The notes beneath the pieces are model-generated. The model searched no databases. It was not told the DNA's origin and saw only the letters and a list, made by a program, of their open reading frames with translations. Below, one piece after another: positions 42,927 through 51,580 of a stretch of 64,000 nucleotides of DNA; the first letter of the stretch is position 1, and each line of letters starts with the position of its first letter. Position numbers and translations under genes: made by a program. This DNA comes from Siminovitchia sp047228825 (GTDB lineage Bacteria > Bacillota > Bacilli > Bacillales > Bacillaceae_C), in contig NZ_JBFEGN010000008.1 in NCBI RefSeq assembly GCF_047228825.1, positions 24,587 through 88,586 on the forward strand. The letters run 5' to 3'.

Positions 42927-43601
42927 ATGAACTACTCTCCGCTTTTACTATCATTTAAAACGGCCGCCATCGCCACGGTCATCGTCTTTATCACTGGGGT
43001 TGTTCTGGCCAGGCTTATCGGGCGCAACTCTTTTAATGGGAAAAGCGTGGTGGAAGCCATCATTTTGCTGCCGCTCGTGCTTCCCCCGACCGTTGTCGGT
43101 TTTGGGCTTCTATATGTATTCGGGAAAAACGGGTTTATTGGAAAACTGCTGCTCGACTGGTTCGATTTCCAGATTGTTTTCACATGGTACGGAGTTCTCA
43201 TCGCCGCGGTTGTCGTTTCTTTTCCGTTGATGTACCAAAGTGCCGCCGCCGCATTTCAACAGTATGACCCGAACGTTGAAAATGCGGCCTACACAATGGG
43301 TGCTTCAAAATGGAAAGTATTCTGGACAATCTCCTTCCCGCTTGCCTGGCCGGGGCTGCTGGCAGGGACCGTCCTGACCTTTGCCCGTGCACTCGGCGAA
43401 TTCGGCGCCACGCTGATGATTGCCGGCTATATCCCGAACGTGACCGACACGATTCCGCTCGCCATCTACTTCGCGGTGGAATCCGGAAATATGGAACTGG
43501 CCAAATTTTGGGTCATCATTATCGTTGCTCTCGGATTCAGTGCGATTTTATGGCTGAACTGGTGGAGTAAAAGGAACATGATGAAACATTCGAAATCTTA
43601 A
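42927..43601 (+). CDS. modB: Molybdate ABC transporter permease
   Basis: 224 residues, about five membrane helices. Typical ModB motifs: LLPLVLPPTVVGFGLL, GKNGFIGKLL, and the EAA loop NAAYTMGASKWKVFWTISFPLAWPGLLAG followed by ARALGEFGATLMIAGYIPNVTDTIPLAIY. It starts 23 bases after modA and is followed by modC after seven bases. Confidence 0.95.
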   Translation: MNYSPLLLSFKTAAIATVIVFITGVVLARLIGRNSFNGKSVVEAIILLPLVLPPTVVGFGLLYVFGKNGFIGKLLLDWFDFQIVFTWYGVLIAAVVVSFPLMYQSAAAAFQQYDPNVENAAYTMGASKWKVFWTISFPLAWPGLLAGTVLTFARALGEFGATLMIAGYIPNVTDTIPLAIYFAVESGNMELAKFWVIIIVALGFSAILWLNWWSKRNMMKHSKS

Positions 43602-43614
43602 TGGAGGGTTGAAG

Positions 43615-44256
43615 GTGCTCACCGTCGATATCCAAAAAAAGCTTTTCCATTTTGACTTGAATATACAATTCTCGGCAGCCAATGAAATTGTCGTCCTGTT
43701 CGGACCTTCCGGCTCCGGGAAAACAACCATCCTGAATTGCATCGCCGGACTGAATCATCCCGATTCCGGGATTATTCGGTTAAACGAAACGAAGTTTTTT
43801 GACGGCAAATCGCTCGTTCCGATCCAAAGACGGAACATCGGATATTTGTTCCAGGATTACGCCCTTTTTCCACACATGACCGTCTGGAAAAACATCGCGT
43901 ACGGCATGAAGAACGAAGCATTTGCCAAAGACTTGATGAAGGAACTTCGGATCGAACACCTGGCAGATAAATATCCTTCCGAAATTTCAGGTGGAGAAAA
44001 ACAGCGCGTCGCCATTGTGAGAGCCATCGCCACCGAACCCGCCGCCCTGCTTTTGGATGAGCCTTTTTCAGCACTCGATGATGAAACAAGGAGAAAAAGC
44101 CATGAAGAGCTGATCCGTATCCATGAACTTTGGCGCATCCCCATTATCTTGGTCACCCATAACCATGAGGAAGCGAAAAAGTTGGGAAATCGGATTTTAT
44201 ATTTGGAAAAGGGAAGCATTGTAGATGAGAGCCATCAATCACTTGTTAGAACTTAA
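43615..44256 (+). CDS. modC: Molybdate ABC transporter ATP-binding protein, short form
   Basis: 213 residues, complete ATPase: Walker A GPSGSGKT, Q-loop (GYLFQDYALFPHMTVWKN), signature SGGEKQR, Walker B LLLDEPFSALD and H-loop VTHNHEEA. It ends soon after, so the C-terminal TOBE molybdate-sensing domain of classical ModC (about 350 residues) is missing. The GTG at 43615 is taken as start, because GGAGGG is six bases upstream; a TTG at 43609 is too close. Energises ModAB. Confidence 0.92.
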   Translation: MLTVDIQKKLFHFDLNIQFSAANEIVVLFGPSGSGKTTILNCIAGLNHPDSGIIRLNETKFFDGKSLVPIQRRNIGYLFQDYALFPHMTVWKNIAYGMKNEAFAKDLMKELRIEHLADKYPSEISGGEKQRVAIVRAIATEPAALLLDEPFSALDDETRRKSHEELIRIHELWRIPIILVTHNHEEAKKLGNRILYLEKGSIVDESHQSLVRT

Positions 44257-44405
44257 TCATTATATCTACAAAGATAAAGGAAAAAAGCAGATAACTTTCC
44301 TTACAACAGTGGAATTCATCAAAGGAAGAGGACTTATTTATACAAGCACCTGTACATATATAAGCCGGGTATGTGACCCTTTTTGATGGCAGCCTCTGAT
44401 TCCGG

Positions 44406-44453
44406 GCACATATCAGCCGCTTTGGTGACGCACATACCAGCCGGTTTGGTTAA
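44406..44453. repeat. Two-unit 24-bp direct repeat
   Basis: GCACATATCAGCCGCTTTGG at 44406 and GCACATACCAGCCGGTTTGG at 44430 are tandem copies, with a poorer third unit before them (about 44352-44377). It lies in the 243-base gap between modC and the M6 protease gene. Confidence 0.5.
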
Positions 44454-44461
44454 AAAGATCA

Positions 44462-44482
44462 GGGCAGGAATTTTTCCTGCCC
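44462..44482 (-). terminator. Terminator after the M6 protease gene
   Basis: GGGCAGGAA and TTCCTGCCC form a 9-bp stem with a three-base loop; on the minus strand it is followed by TGATCTTTTT. Confidence 0.7.
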
Positions 44483-44499
44483 CGATTTCAGCATTTTAG

Positions 44500-46740
44500 T
44501 TATTTGCTGCCAACTCTATCAACCAACTCATCTGTATAGACCTTAAGGACTTGTCCGGCTTTTTCCGATATTAATCCATTCTTTTGTTGGTTATTCAGCA
44601 AAGCCTCGAACCCGCCCATATGCTTGAGGACTTTTTGAGTTTCCCCCTGCACTTCAAAACGCTCAACAGCGATCATATGGGTTTTCAAAGCACGGGCTGC
44701 CCCCTCGTTGGCGAACGCTCCATCCGCTTCAAATTGCTTGATCAAAGAGACCATATTGCTTGCACTGACATCCGCTCCCGCCACACGTGTAACCGTTGCA
44801 GCTTGATTCTCATCTGTTTCCGATGCAGCTGTAAAAGAAAGCACCGTCTGCGGGTCTTTTCCTTCCGGAATTTTCACATAAACCGGTACCTCCACTGTCT
44901 GCCCGGCTGCCACTTCAATCACTTTATGCTGGAGCATCGTTTCCCATCCGGCTTCCGTTTCTACATTAAGACGGTACAGGTCCGTATTCTCTCCGGTGTT
45001 TGTTACACTGAAATGGTATGTGGCCACTTTGCCGGGAGCCGCTTTTTCTGCATGGCCCTTCGCTGCTTCCACGCCACGCTTAAAGTCTCCCGCTCCGTCC
45101 AAATGGCGGACCGCCACCCGGTAAGAAAGAACACCTTTTTCATCAGGCTTTTTGTCCAAAATATAGAAGTGGAGCTTGTTGTGCTTGTCCACGTATTCGC
45201 TTACAACGCCATCGGCGGTGCCGGCTTTAAATAGGGCATCTGCGAGCTGGCGATAGTCTCCTTTTGAATACATGGCTTCTGAACCATCCGGCCGGACAAA
45301 GTCCACTTGATCAATATCTTCCGGATGGGCATCGACCACCCAAATGTTTGGTGCAGATTCAGCGTTCTTTGTTTTGGCCAAAAGTACACCTGAATCCGGC
45401 GTAAACGAGTCAAATCCTACGCGGTCAACCACTTCAACCGTGTAGTTGTTGTACCACTTTGCCCCGCGCTGCATATCGGCACGCCAGTCATCCCGCAGTG
45501 AGTTTGGCGGCGTCAAATCTTCCATTTCAATGTTGATGCCATACAGACCAGTTCGTCCAAACTTCTCACCGGTCGGCACCGCACGGGCTACTATATCCGC
45601 AAAAACCGGTCCGGTTTCCGCCAGTTCATCGCGGTTTACGTTCAAATATTGATCTTCAGTCAAGAAGCCTTGTTTAATCTTATTCCGCAGCATGTGATGT
45701 GATGGAGCAGAGCCACCCAAAGTTGGCTGAACCATCCATCTTGTGTGAGGGCCGCCAGGACCGTTGAAGCTGCCGCGGCTCATCAATTCCCACGGACCCG
45801 AATACGTACGGGAAACAGGATCGCCATATGGATTATTGTAGTTATCCAACAATTGCATAATATGGCCAAACTCATGTGCAAAGGTTGCCATTCCATCATT
45901 TTCCCCCTGGACAGAGATGCCATTTCTTATATCAGCATGAGACCAGATTCCTTTTGCTGCAACCCAAGATGTCCAGGGAACATACCGTGTTGAAGCCCAA
46001 TTAGGCATGTTCGGAAATGCAGCCGGCGGGCCGTATTCATCACTTACCGATTCACGGCCGGAAAACATCATTTCACCGAACTCCTGCCAAACGCCCGATT
46101 CATCATACCCGGCATGCAGTATAAACGTGAAATCATAGTCTTCTCCGGAAGCCTCCAGGTCGGCTTTTGCTTTATTCATGGCTTCCGTTCTAAATGTGCT
46201 TTTGGGAGACGATCCTGGTGGCAAGAATTCCTGTTGGCCATATTCATTCATGCCATATTCAAACTCGTTATGATCCATTCTGTATGGACCAAATGCATCA
46301 ATTTCTACAGACCATTTGCCAAAGGAATTTTCCATCCAGTATTCATTAATCGTGTGGTAATTATTGATTTCCTGAGGCTTGTTCAAAAAATCTTCCCAAT
46401 ACTTTGGAACCTCCTCCCTCGGAATATTTCCATTTATGGGGTTGCCATTATGCTCACTCCCCTCTTTTGAACTTAAAATAAATTCGCGGTCAGGAAAATC
46501 GACTACTACTAACGCTCCTTTCAGAACTCTTTCGGGTTTGATATCCGAATTGTTCCAGTCCACCCCCGGGACAGGCCGGTAATCATCCCATGTCATGTTT
46601 TCCGGCAATACCCACGATTCGGGATCCACTGCTTCAGGGAATGCGTCCAGCCCTGATTCTTGCGCATAAACAGGAGAAGTGAATCCTGCTATAAGCAAAA
46701 AAATACCCCAAAATGCAAAATACCTTTTTATCCGCCTCAT
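44500..46740 (-). CDS. Secreted M6-family (immune inhibitor A-like) metalloprotease
   Basis: 746 residues with a signal peptide (RRIKRYFAFWGIFLLIAGFTSPVYAQ) and a large extracellular protease domain. The zinc site is HEFGH at 289-293 followed by Asp299, fitting HExxHxxxxxD, although the stretch after it (IMQLLDNYNN) differs from the usual DLGLPDEYD of InhA. A beta-rich region precedes a C-terminal module of about 75 residues (KQFEADGAFANEGAARALKTH, VLKHMGGFEALLNNQ), shared with both S15 proteins of this window. ATG 46740 has AAAGGAGG upstream. It probably degrades extracellular proteins for peptide supply. Confidence 0.88.
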   Translation of the reverse strand: MRRIKRYFAFWGIFLLIAGFTSPVYAQESGLDAFPEAVDPESWVLPENMTWDDYRPVPGVDWNNSDIKPERVLKGALVVVDFPDREFILSSKEGSEHNGNPINGNIPREEVPKYWEDFLNKPQEINNYHTINEYWMENSFGKWSVEIDAFGPYRMDHNEFEYGMNEYGQQEFLPPGSSPKSTFRTEAMNKAKADLEASGEDYDFTFILHAGYDESGVWQEFGEMMFSGRESVSDEYGPPAAFPNMPNWASTRYVPWTSWVAAKGIWSHADIRNGISVQGENDGMATFAHEFGHIMQLLDNYNNPYGDPVSRTYSGPWELMSRGSFNGPGGPHTRWMVQPTLGGSAPSHHMLRNKIKQGFLTEDQYLNVNRDELAETGPVFADIVARAVPTGEKFGRTGLYGINIEMEDLTPPNSLRDDWRADMQRGAKWYNNYTVEVVDRVGFDSFTPDSGVLLAKTKNAESAPNIWVVDAHPEDIDQVDFVRPDGSEAMYSKGDYRQLADALFKAGTADGVVSEYVDKHNKLHFYILDKKPDEKGVLSYRVAVRHLDGAGDFKRGVEAAKGHAEKAAPGKVATYHFSVTNTGENTDLYRLNVETEAGWETMLQHKVIEVAAGQTVEVPVYVKIPEGKDPQTVLSFTAASETDENQAATVTRVAGADVSASNMVSLIKQFEADGAFANEGAARALKTHMIAVERFEVQGETQKVLKHMGGFEALLNNQQKNGLISEKAGQVLKVYTDELVDRVGSK

Positions 46741-47291
46741 ATCAACAACCTCCTTTTTTCTTAAGCATAACACCTAACTTTATTTCCAACAATTACAAAA
46801 TATCAGAATAAAATAAATAGTCGGAAGGTAATGATCTGTTTTTATAGATCTTAATCCTCATAAAAAAGAAGATTTCTTTCAATGTTAATATTTTCTTCAT
46901 AAACATCTAAATAAAGTGAACATATTCAATAAAAATATCTTCCTATCAATTTTATAATTGCGCATAAGGCTTTTCATTTATAACTGTTCCATAAAATGGA
47001 AACAAAAAATTCCCTTTAACAAATTATGAGAAAGGCCCCATCTCAGCCAATCGATTTTACGTTTTTTTTAGAATTAAGTTTGTAAATACACTTTTCGAGT
47101 ATTAATACCTAATATGAAGCAGTTACTTATTTACTATTTGATTAATTTTTATAATTTTAAATTGTTCAAATTAATTATTGGTGTTATGTTATGAATGATT
47201 CAGTCTGGCTTTTTGAAGGAGGGGAAACAAAATGGAATAAAAGCTGAGTGATATGGACTTATAGAAATCCACTATTTGAGGAGGAAGCTGA
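46741..47291. other. Divergent intergenic region between two secreted peptidase genes
   Basis: AT-rich, no gene seen. It must hold promoters for both secreted proteins. A 6-bp stem GATCT/AGATC near 46830-46847 is the only hairpin noted. An AAATTAATTATTGG to TTATGTTATGAATG stretch before 47200 may be promoter DNA but cannot be assigned. Confidence 0.35.
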
Positions 47292-49370
47292 ATGTTTAGG
47301 AGACATTTCATCGTTTCATTTTTTATGATGATCTTCCTGATGTTAGGTACACTTGCGGTTGCTGCTGAAGATCATTCTGTAATCGCCTCTCCAAAAGAAT
47401 CTGTTAATTTCAATGGACTCATCCCGGAAACAGCGTCCGATTCAACGAAAATTGAATTGGAAAACGGGATGACAAAGCCGATTTACTCAACAGATGATGC
47501 CATTATTGAAAATCTGTTTGTTGAAACGGAAACGGACAGCGACGGAGACGGAAAAACGGACCGGGTGGCCATTCGGGTGATGCGTCCTCATACAGAACCG
47601 GGAATAAAGGTTCCGGTCATTTATGAAATGAGTCCATACCGGGCCGGGGGAAATCCGCTTGATTTTCATAACGTTGACGTGGACCTGATTCCGGTTGGCG
47701 GCGGAAAGCCATTGGCAGCCAATCTTGGCTCTTTAGGAAATTATTATGTTCCAAGGGGTTATGCGGTCATTTTGGGATACAGCATTGGAAGCGGTGATTC
47801 GGACGGCTGCCCAACAGTGGGCGATATACATGAAATTTTAGCAACAAAGGCCGTGATTGATTGGCTGAACGGCAGGGCGAAAGCATTTACTGCAGATGGC
47901 AGCGAAGTTGCTGCAGATTGGTCAACAGGCAACGTCGGCATGACTGGTGTTTCTTATAACGGAACATTGCCAAACGGTGTTGCGACAACCGGTGTCGAAG
48001 GGCTTAAAACAATTATTCCGGTCGCAGCCATCAGCAGCTGGTATGACTACTACCGGGCAAACGGTGCAGTTGTGGCACCCGGGGGCTACCAGGGTGAGGA
48101 TGCCGACGTTTTGGCAAAATACGTATTAACCCGTAAAAATCCTGATGTGTGCCAACAAGTAATGGATGAATTAACAGAAAAGCAAGATCGGATAACGGGA
48201 GACTATAATGTATTTTGGGACGAGCGGAACTATTTGAACAATGCCGATAAAATCAAAGCAAGTGTCCTTATCGTACACGGCTTGAATGACTGGAACGTAA
48301 AAACAAAGCAATTTTCACAATGGTGGGAAGCATTAAAAGAGAACAACGTTCCGCGCAAAATGTGGCTCCATCAGGGAGGGCACAGCGGAGTATCATCGAA
48401 CAACTGGAAACAGACCGAAAATAGATGGTTTGATTACTGGCTGTATGGCATTGAAAACGGAATCATGGATGAACCAAAAGTGGACATCCAGCGTGAAGAC
48501 CGCACGTGGCACCAACAAGAAGACTGGCCTGCCCCAGAAGCGGAATCAGCAAAGCTGTCCCTGAAAGCAGGTAATGATTCAGAAAGCGGTATTCTCAGCA
48601 ACGAACTGTTCCATAACTCCTCGGGCAGCGAAAGCCTGATGGATGATCCAAGGAAAAAGGCAGCCGCACTTGCAGAAAATCCCGGATTGAAAACGGAGAA
48701 CCGTTTGGCCTACCTTTCCCCGGTTCTTAAAGAACCAATCCGCATGAGTGGTACGCCTGTCGTAAAAATCAGGGCAAGCATTGATCGTCCTGTTTCAAAT
48801 CTGACGGCTCTTCTTGTCGACTATGGCGGAACGAAACCGGAAATTGTAACACGGGGATGGATGGACCCGCAAAACCTGGAATCAGCCGATCAATCTGTAC
48901 CACTTGTACCGAATCAGAAATATACGTTCAAATGGGATATGCAGCCGGATGACTATGTCTTTGAAGCGGGGCATCAAATAGGGATCGTTCTCCTGGCGAG
49001 CGACCATGATTACACAATCCGCCCACCGGCCGGAACAAAAATCACTGTGGTACCCGGGGAAAGTGAAGTTATTTTACCAATTGCGGGTAACTTGCAAACC
49101 CTAAATGTAACCGCGTCCACCATGGAAAAAGCCGTACAGCAATTCGGGGAAGACGGGGATTTTGCAAACAGCGGTGTTGCCCGTTCATTGCAAGTCCATT
49201 TATTATCGATCCAGCATTACGAAAAGAAAGGCAGCTCGGAAAAGGTAGTGAAGCACATGAATGACTTTCATATTTTACTGAATAACCATTTTAAAAAAGG
49301 GCATATTTCAAAACGGGCCTATCAATCTTTAAAATCGGATACGGAATATTTATTAAAGAGATGGCAATAA
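47292..49370 (+). CDS. Secreted CocE/NonD-type X-Pro dipeptidyl-peptidase (S15 fold)
   Basis: 692 residues with a signal peptide (FIVSFFMMIFLMLGTLAVAAE). An alpha/beta-hydrolase of the X-Pro dipeptidyl-peptidase S15 family follows. The catalytic triad is Ser221 (GVSYNG), Asp333 (HGLNDW) and His364 (HQGGH). The jelly-roll domain (LSPVLKEPIRMSGTPVVKIRASI onward, KYTFKWDMQPDDYVFEAGHQIG) is typical of PepX/CocE C-terminal parts. The end carries the same roughly 75-residue module as the M6 protease. It would cut X-Pro dipeptides from peptide N-termini outside the cell. A cocaine-esterase-like acyl hydrolase is the alternative. Confidence 0.88.
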   Translation: MFRRHFIVSFFMMIFLMLGTLAVAAEDHSVIASPKESVNFNGLIPETASDSTKIELENGMTKPIYSTDDAIIENLFVETETDSDGDGKTDRVAIRVMRPHTEPGIKVPVIYEMSPYRAGGNPLDFHNVDVDLIPVGGGKPLAANLGSLGNYYVPRGYAVILGYSIGSGDSDGCPTVGDIHEILATKAVIDWLNGRAKAFTADGSEVAADWSTGNVGMTGVSYNGTLPNGVATTGVEGLKTIIPVAAISSWYDYYRANGAVVAPGGYQGEDADVLAKYVLTRKNPDVCQQVMDELTEKQDRITGDYNVFWDERNYLNNADKIKASVLIVHGLNDWNVKTKQFSQWWEALKENNVPRKMWLHQGGHSGVSSNNWKQTENRWFDYWLYGIENGIMDEPKVDIQREDRTWHQQEDWPAPEAESAKLSLKAGNDSESGILSNELFHNSSGSESLMDDPRKKAAALAENPGLKTENRLAYLSPVLKEPIRMSGTPVVKIRASIDRPVSNLTALLVDYGGTKPEIVTRGWMDPQNLESADQSVPLVPNQKYTFKWDMQPDDYVFEAGHQIGIVLLASDHDYTIRPPAGTKITVVPGESEVILPIAGNLQTLNVTASTMEKAVQQFGEDGDFANSGVARSLQVHLLSIQHYEKKGSSEKVVKHMNDFHILLNNHFKKGHISKRAYQSLKSDTEYLLKRWQ

Positions 49371-49407
49371 TGGCCTGCTTAAGTCCGAAAAGGCAACATT
49401 AAGAAAG

Positions 49408-49447
49408 GGCTGTCCATAAGTTGTTATTATACAACTTAAGACAGCCC
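49408..49447. terminator. Terminator between the S15 gene and dpp operon
   Basis: GGGCTGTC and GACAGCCC arms with inner AGTTG/CAACT pairing form a long hairpin; plus strand continues with AAACCCATTTTTTG. Probably serves the plus-strand S15 gene. A second stem, GAGGGCATG/CATGCCCTC (49521-49566), lies nearer dppC. Confidence 0.75.
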
Positions 49448-49578
49448 CAAACCCATTTTTTGACCCTTTGATTTTACATTTGGAAATGCTTGAAAAAGAC
49501 AAATATGAGTGGCACAAATGAGGGCATGACTCGGGTCCAGGCAAGGCGGCCTGCCAAGGCATGCCCTCCCCAATCATT

Positions 49579-50487
49579 TTACCTTTTCATCCTTGGATCA
49601 AGTGCATCCCTCAACCCATCCCCCATCAGATTGAATCCCAACACTGTGAGCATGATGGCGATCCCAGGAAAGAATACGGTCCATGGGGCCTGGATGATGA
49701 AGTCTTTCGAATCTGCAAGCATTTTTCCCCATTCAGGTGTCGGTGGCTGCGCGCCCAATCCAAGAAACCCCAAGGCTGCCGCTTCAATGATGGCTGTAGC
49801 GATGGAAAGCGAGCCCTGAACGATGATCGGCGCCAGGCTGTTTGGCAGGACATGATGAAAAAGAATTCTGCCATCCTTCATGCCAATCGCTTTGGCTGCC
49901 ATAATATATTCCTCTTCTTTTACGCTGAGCACCCTTGAGCGCAGCAAACGACCAAATGTCGGCACGTTGATAATCGCAATGGCAATCATTGCATTTTGCA
50001 AAGACGGCCCAAGGATAGCAACAATCGCAATGGCCAGCAATATACTTGGAAAAGCTAATAGAATATCAAATATTCTCGAGATTATTCCGTCTACCCATCT
50101 GCCGTAATAGCCGGCAACAATACCCAACAAAGAACCCACTATCACAGATCCGCTGACCGCCAGAAATCCGACCCGGAGGGAGATGCGGGCACCGTAAATA
50201 ACTCGGCTTAAAATATCGCGGCCAAACTCGTCCGTTCCAAACCAATGTGTACTTGATGGCGGGAGATGTTTATTCGCCAGTTCCGTTTCTTTAAATCCAT
50301 ATGGTGCAATCAAATCCGCGAATATGGCCAGTAAAATGAAAAACAGGACAATGCCGAGCCCAAATAAGGCTGCCTTGTTTTTTCTAAAGCTCCGCCACGC
50401 TTCCTTCCAAGGGGAAATGATTTGTTCTTCTTCGTTTATAGTCATGTTTGGATGATTTGGAGGTAATTTCGCTGCTGGTTCAATCAT
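49579..50487 (-). CDS. Dipeptide/oligopeptide ABC transporter permease (DppC-like)
   Basis: 302 residues with a cytoplasmic N-terminal arm (SPWKEAWRSFRKNKAALFGLG), six helices, HWFGTDEFGRDILSRVIYGARISL typical of DppC/OppC, and the EAA loop EYIMAAKAIGMKDGRILFHHVLPNSLAPI. Last gene of a five-gene transporter operon; partner of the permease directly upstream (11-base gap). Confidence 0.93.
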   Translation of the reverse strand: MIEPAAKLPPNHPNMTINEEEQIISPWKEAWRSFRKNKAALFGLGIVLFFILLAIFADLIAPYGFKETELANKHLPPSSTHWFGTDEFGRDILSRVIYGARISLRVGFLAVSGSVIVGSLLGIVAGYYGRWVDGIISRIFDILLAFPSILLAIAIVAILGPSLQNAMIAIAIINVPTFGRLLRSRVLSVKEEEYIMAAKAIGMKDGRILFHHVLPNSLAPIIVQGSLSIATAIIEAAALGFLGLGAQPPTPEWGKMLADSKDFIIQAPWTVFFPGIAIMLTVLGFNLMGDGLRDALDPRMKR

Positions 50488-50498
50488 TGTCTTTCCCC

Positions 50499-51503
50499 CT
50501 AACGGTATTTGATTCGCGGATCAATCGCTGCATACAACAGATCCACCGTTAAATTGATTAAGACGAAAATGGTGGCAACAACCAGAATTCCTGATTGAAT
50601 AACCGGATAATCGCGGAATTGGATCGCATCATAAATATAGCTGCCGATTCCCGGCCATCCGAATATCGTTTCCGTCAAGATCGCTCCGCCCAGAAGCAGG
50701 CCGGTCTGCAAACCGATGACCGTCAACACAGGAATAAAGGCATTTTTTAATGAGTGTTTATAAACGACCCAAAACATGCTCATCCCTTTGGCACGGGCAG
50801 TACGGATATAATCGGAGTGCATCACTTCCAGCATGCTTGACCTTGTAATCCGTGCGATGATCGCCATGGGAATTGTAGCGAGTGCCAAGCTCGGCAATAC
50901 AAGATGTTTGATGACTTCACCAAACTGGTCAAATCTGCCTTGCATGAGTGTGTCAATTAAATATAAATAAGTAATCGGTTCGACCGGATCCCGAATATTG
51001 TCACGCCCTGTTGTCGGAAATAAGTCAAGCTGAATGGAGAAAACATACTGTTCCATCAAGCCAAGCCAAAAGATCGGCATGGAAACACCAATCAGGGCAA
51101 GCAGCATGGCAATATAGTCAAACCATGAATTTTGAAACCATGCCGAAATAATCCCTGCGTTGACACCGAAGATAATCGCAATCAGCATGGCAGCAAAAGC
51201 AAGCTCTAATGTTGCTGCCAAATACGGCCATACTTCCTGGCTAATCGGGCTTTGGGTGCGAATCGACATTCCCAAATCCCCAGTTAACAGGTTCTTAACA
51301 TAATCAAAAAATTGTATATATAATGGCTGATCCAAGCCTAATTGCTTTGTTAACGCCGCAACGGCTTCCTCTGTCGCCTGTTGGCCCAAAATAATCTGAG
51401 CCGGATTGCCCGGAATCGCATGAATGAGGGAAAATACAATCAACACCATACCCAGAAGAACCGGGACTAGCAATGTCAGTCGTCTTATCGTGTATGCGAG
51501 CAT
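50499..51503 (-). CDS. Dipeptide/oligopeptide ABC transporter permease (DppB-like)
   Basis: 334 residues, six helices, with the DppB/OppB start TIRRLTLLVPVLLGMVLIVFSLIHAIPGNPAQIILG, GDLGMSIRTQSPISQEVW, and EAA loop SDYIRTARAKGMSMFWVVYKHSLKNAFIPVLTVIG. Forms the membrane pore with the DppC-like protein. Confidence 0.93.
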   Translation of the reverse strand: MLAYTIRRLTLLVPVLLGMVLIVFSLIHAIPGNPAQIILGQQATEEAVAALTKQLGLDQPLYIQFFDYVKNLLTGDLGMSIRTQSPISQEVWPYLAATLELAFAAMLIAIIFGVNAGIISAWFQNSWFDYIAMLLALIGVSMPIFWLGLMEQYVFSIQLDLFPTTGRDNIRDPVEPITYLYLIDTLMQGRFDQFGEVIKHLVLPSLALATIPMAIIARITRSSMLEVMHSDYIRTARAKGMSMFWVVYKHSLKNAFIPVLTVIGLQTGLLLGGAILTETIFGWPGIGSYIYDAIQFRDYPVIQSGILVVATIFVLINLTVDLLYAAIDPRIKYR

Positions 51504-51580
51504 TCAATCACCTTTCTTGAAAAATTTACATAGCACTGACCAAAAAAGGGGAGTACGCCCACTCCCCTCGCAAATCCCTA

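Noticed and set aside
47292..49370. Cocaine-esterase annotation for the S15-type proteins
   Set aside because: The fold is shared, but the secreted proteins sit with peptide transport and proline metabolism, so X-Pro dipeptidyl-peptidase is more likely.
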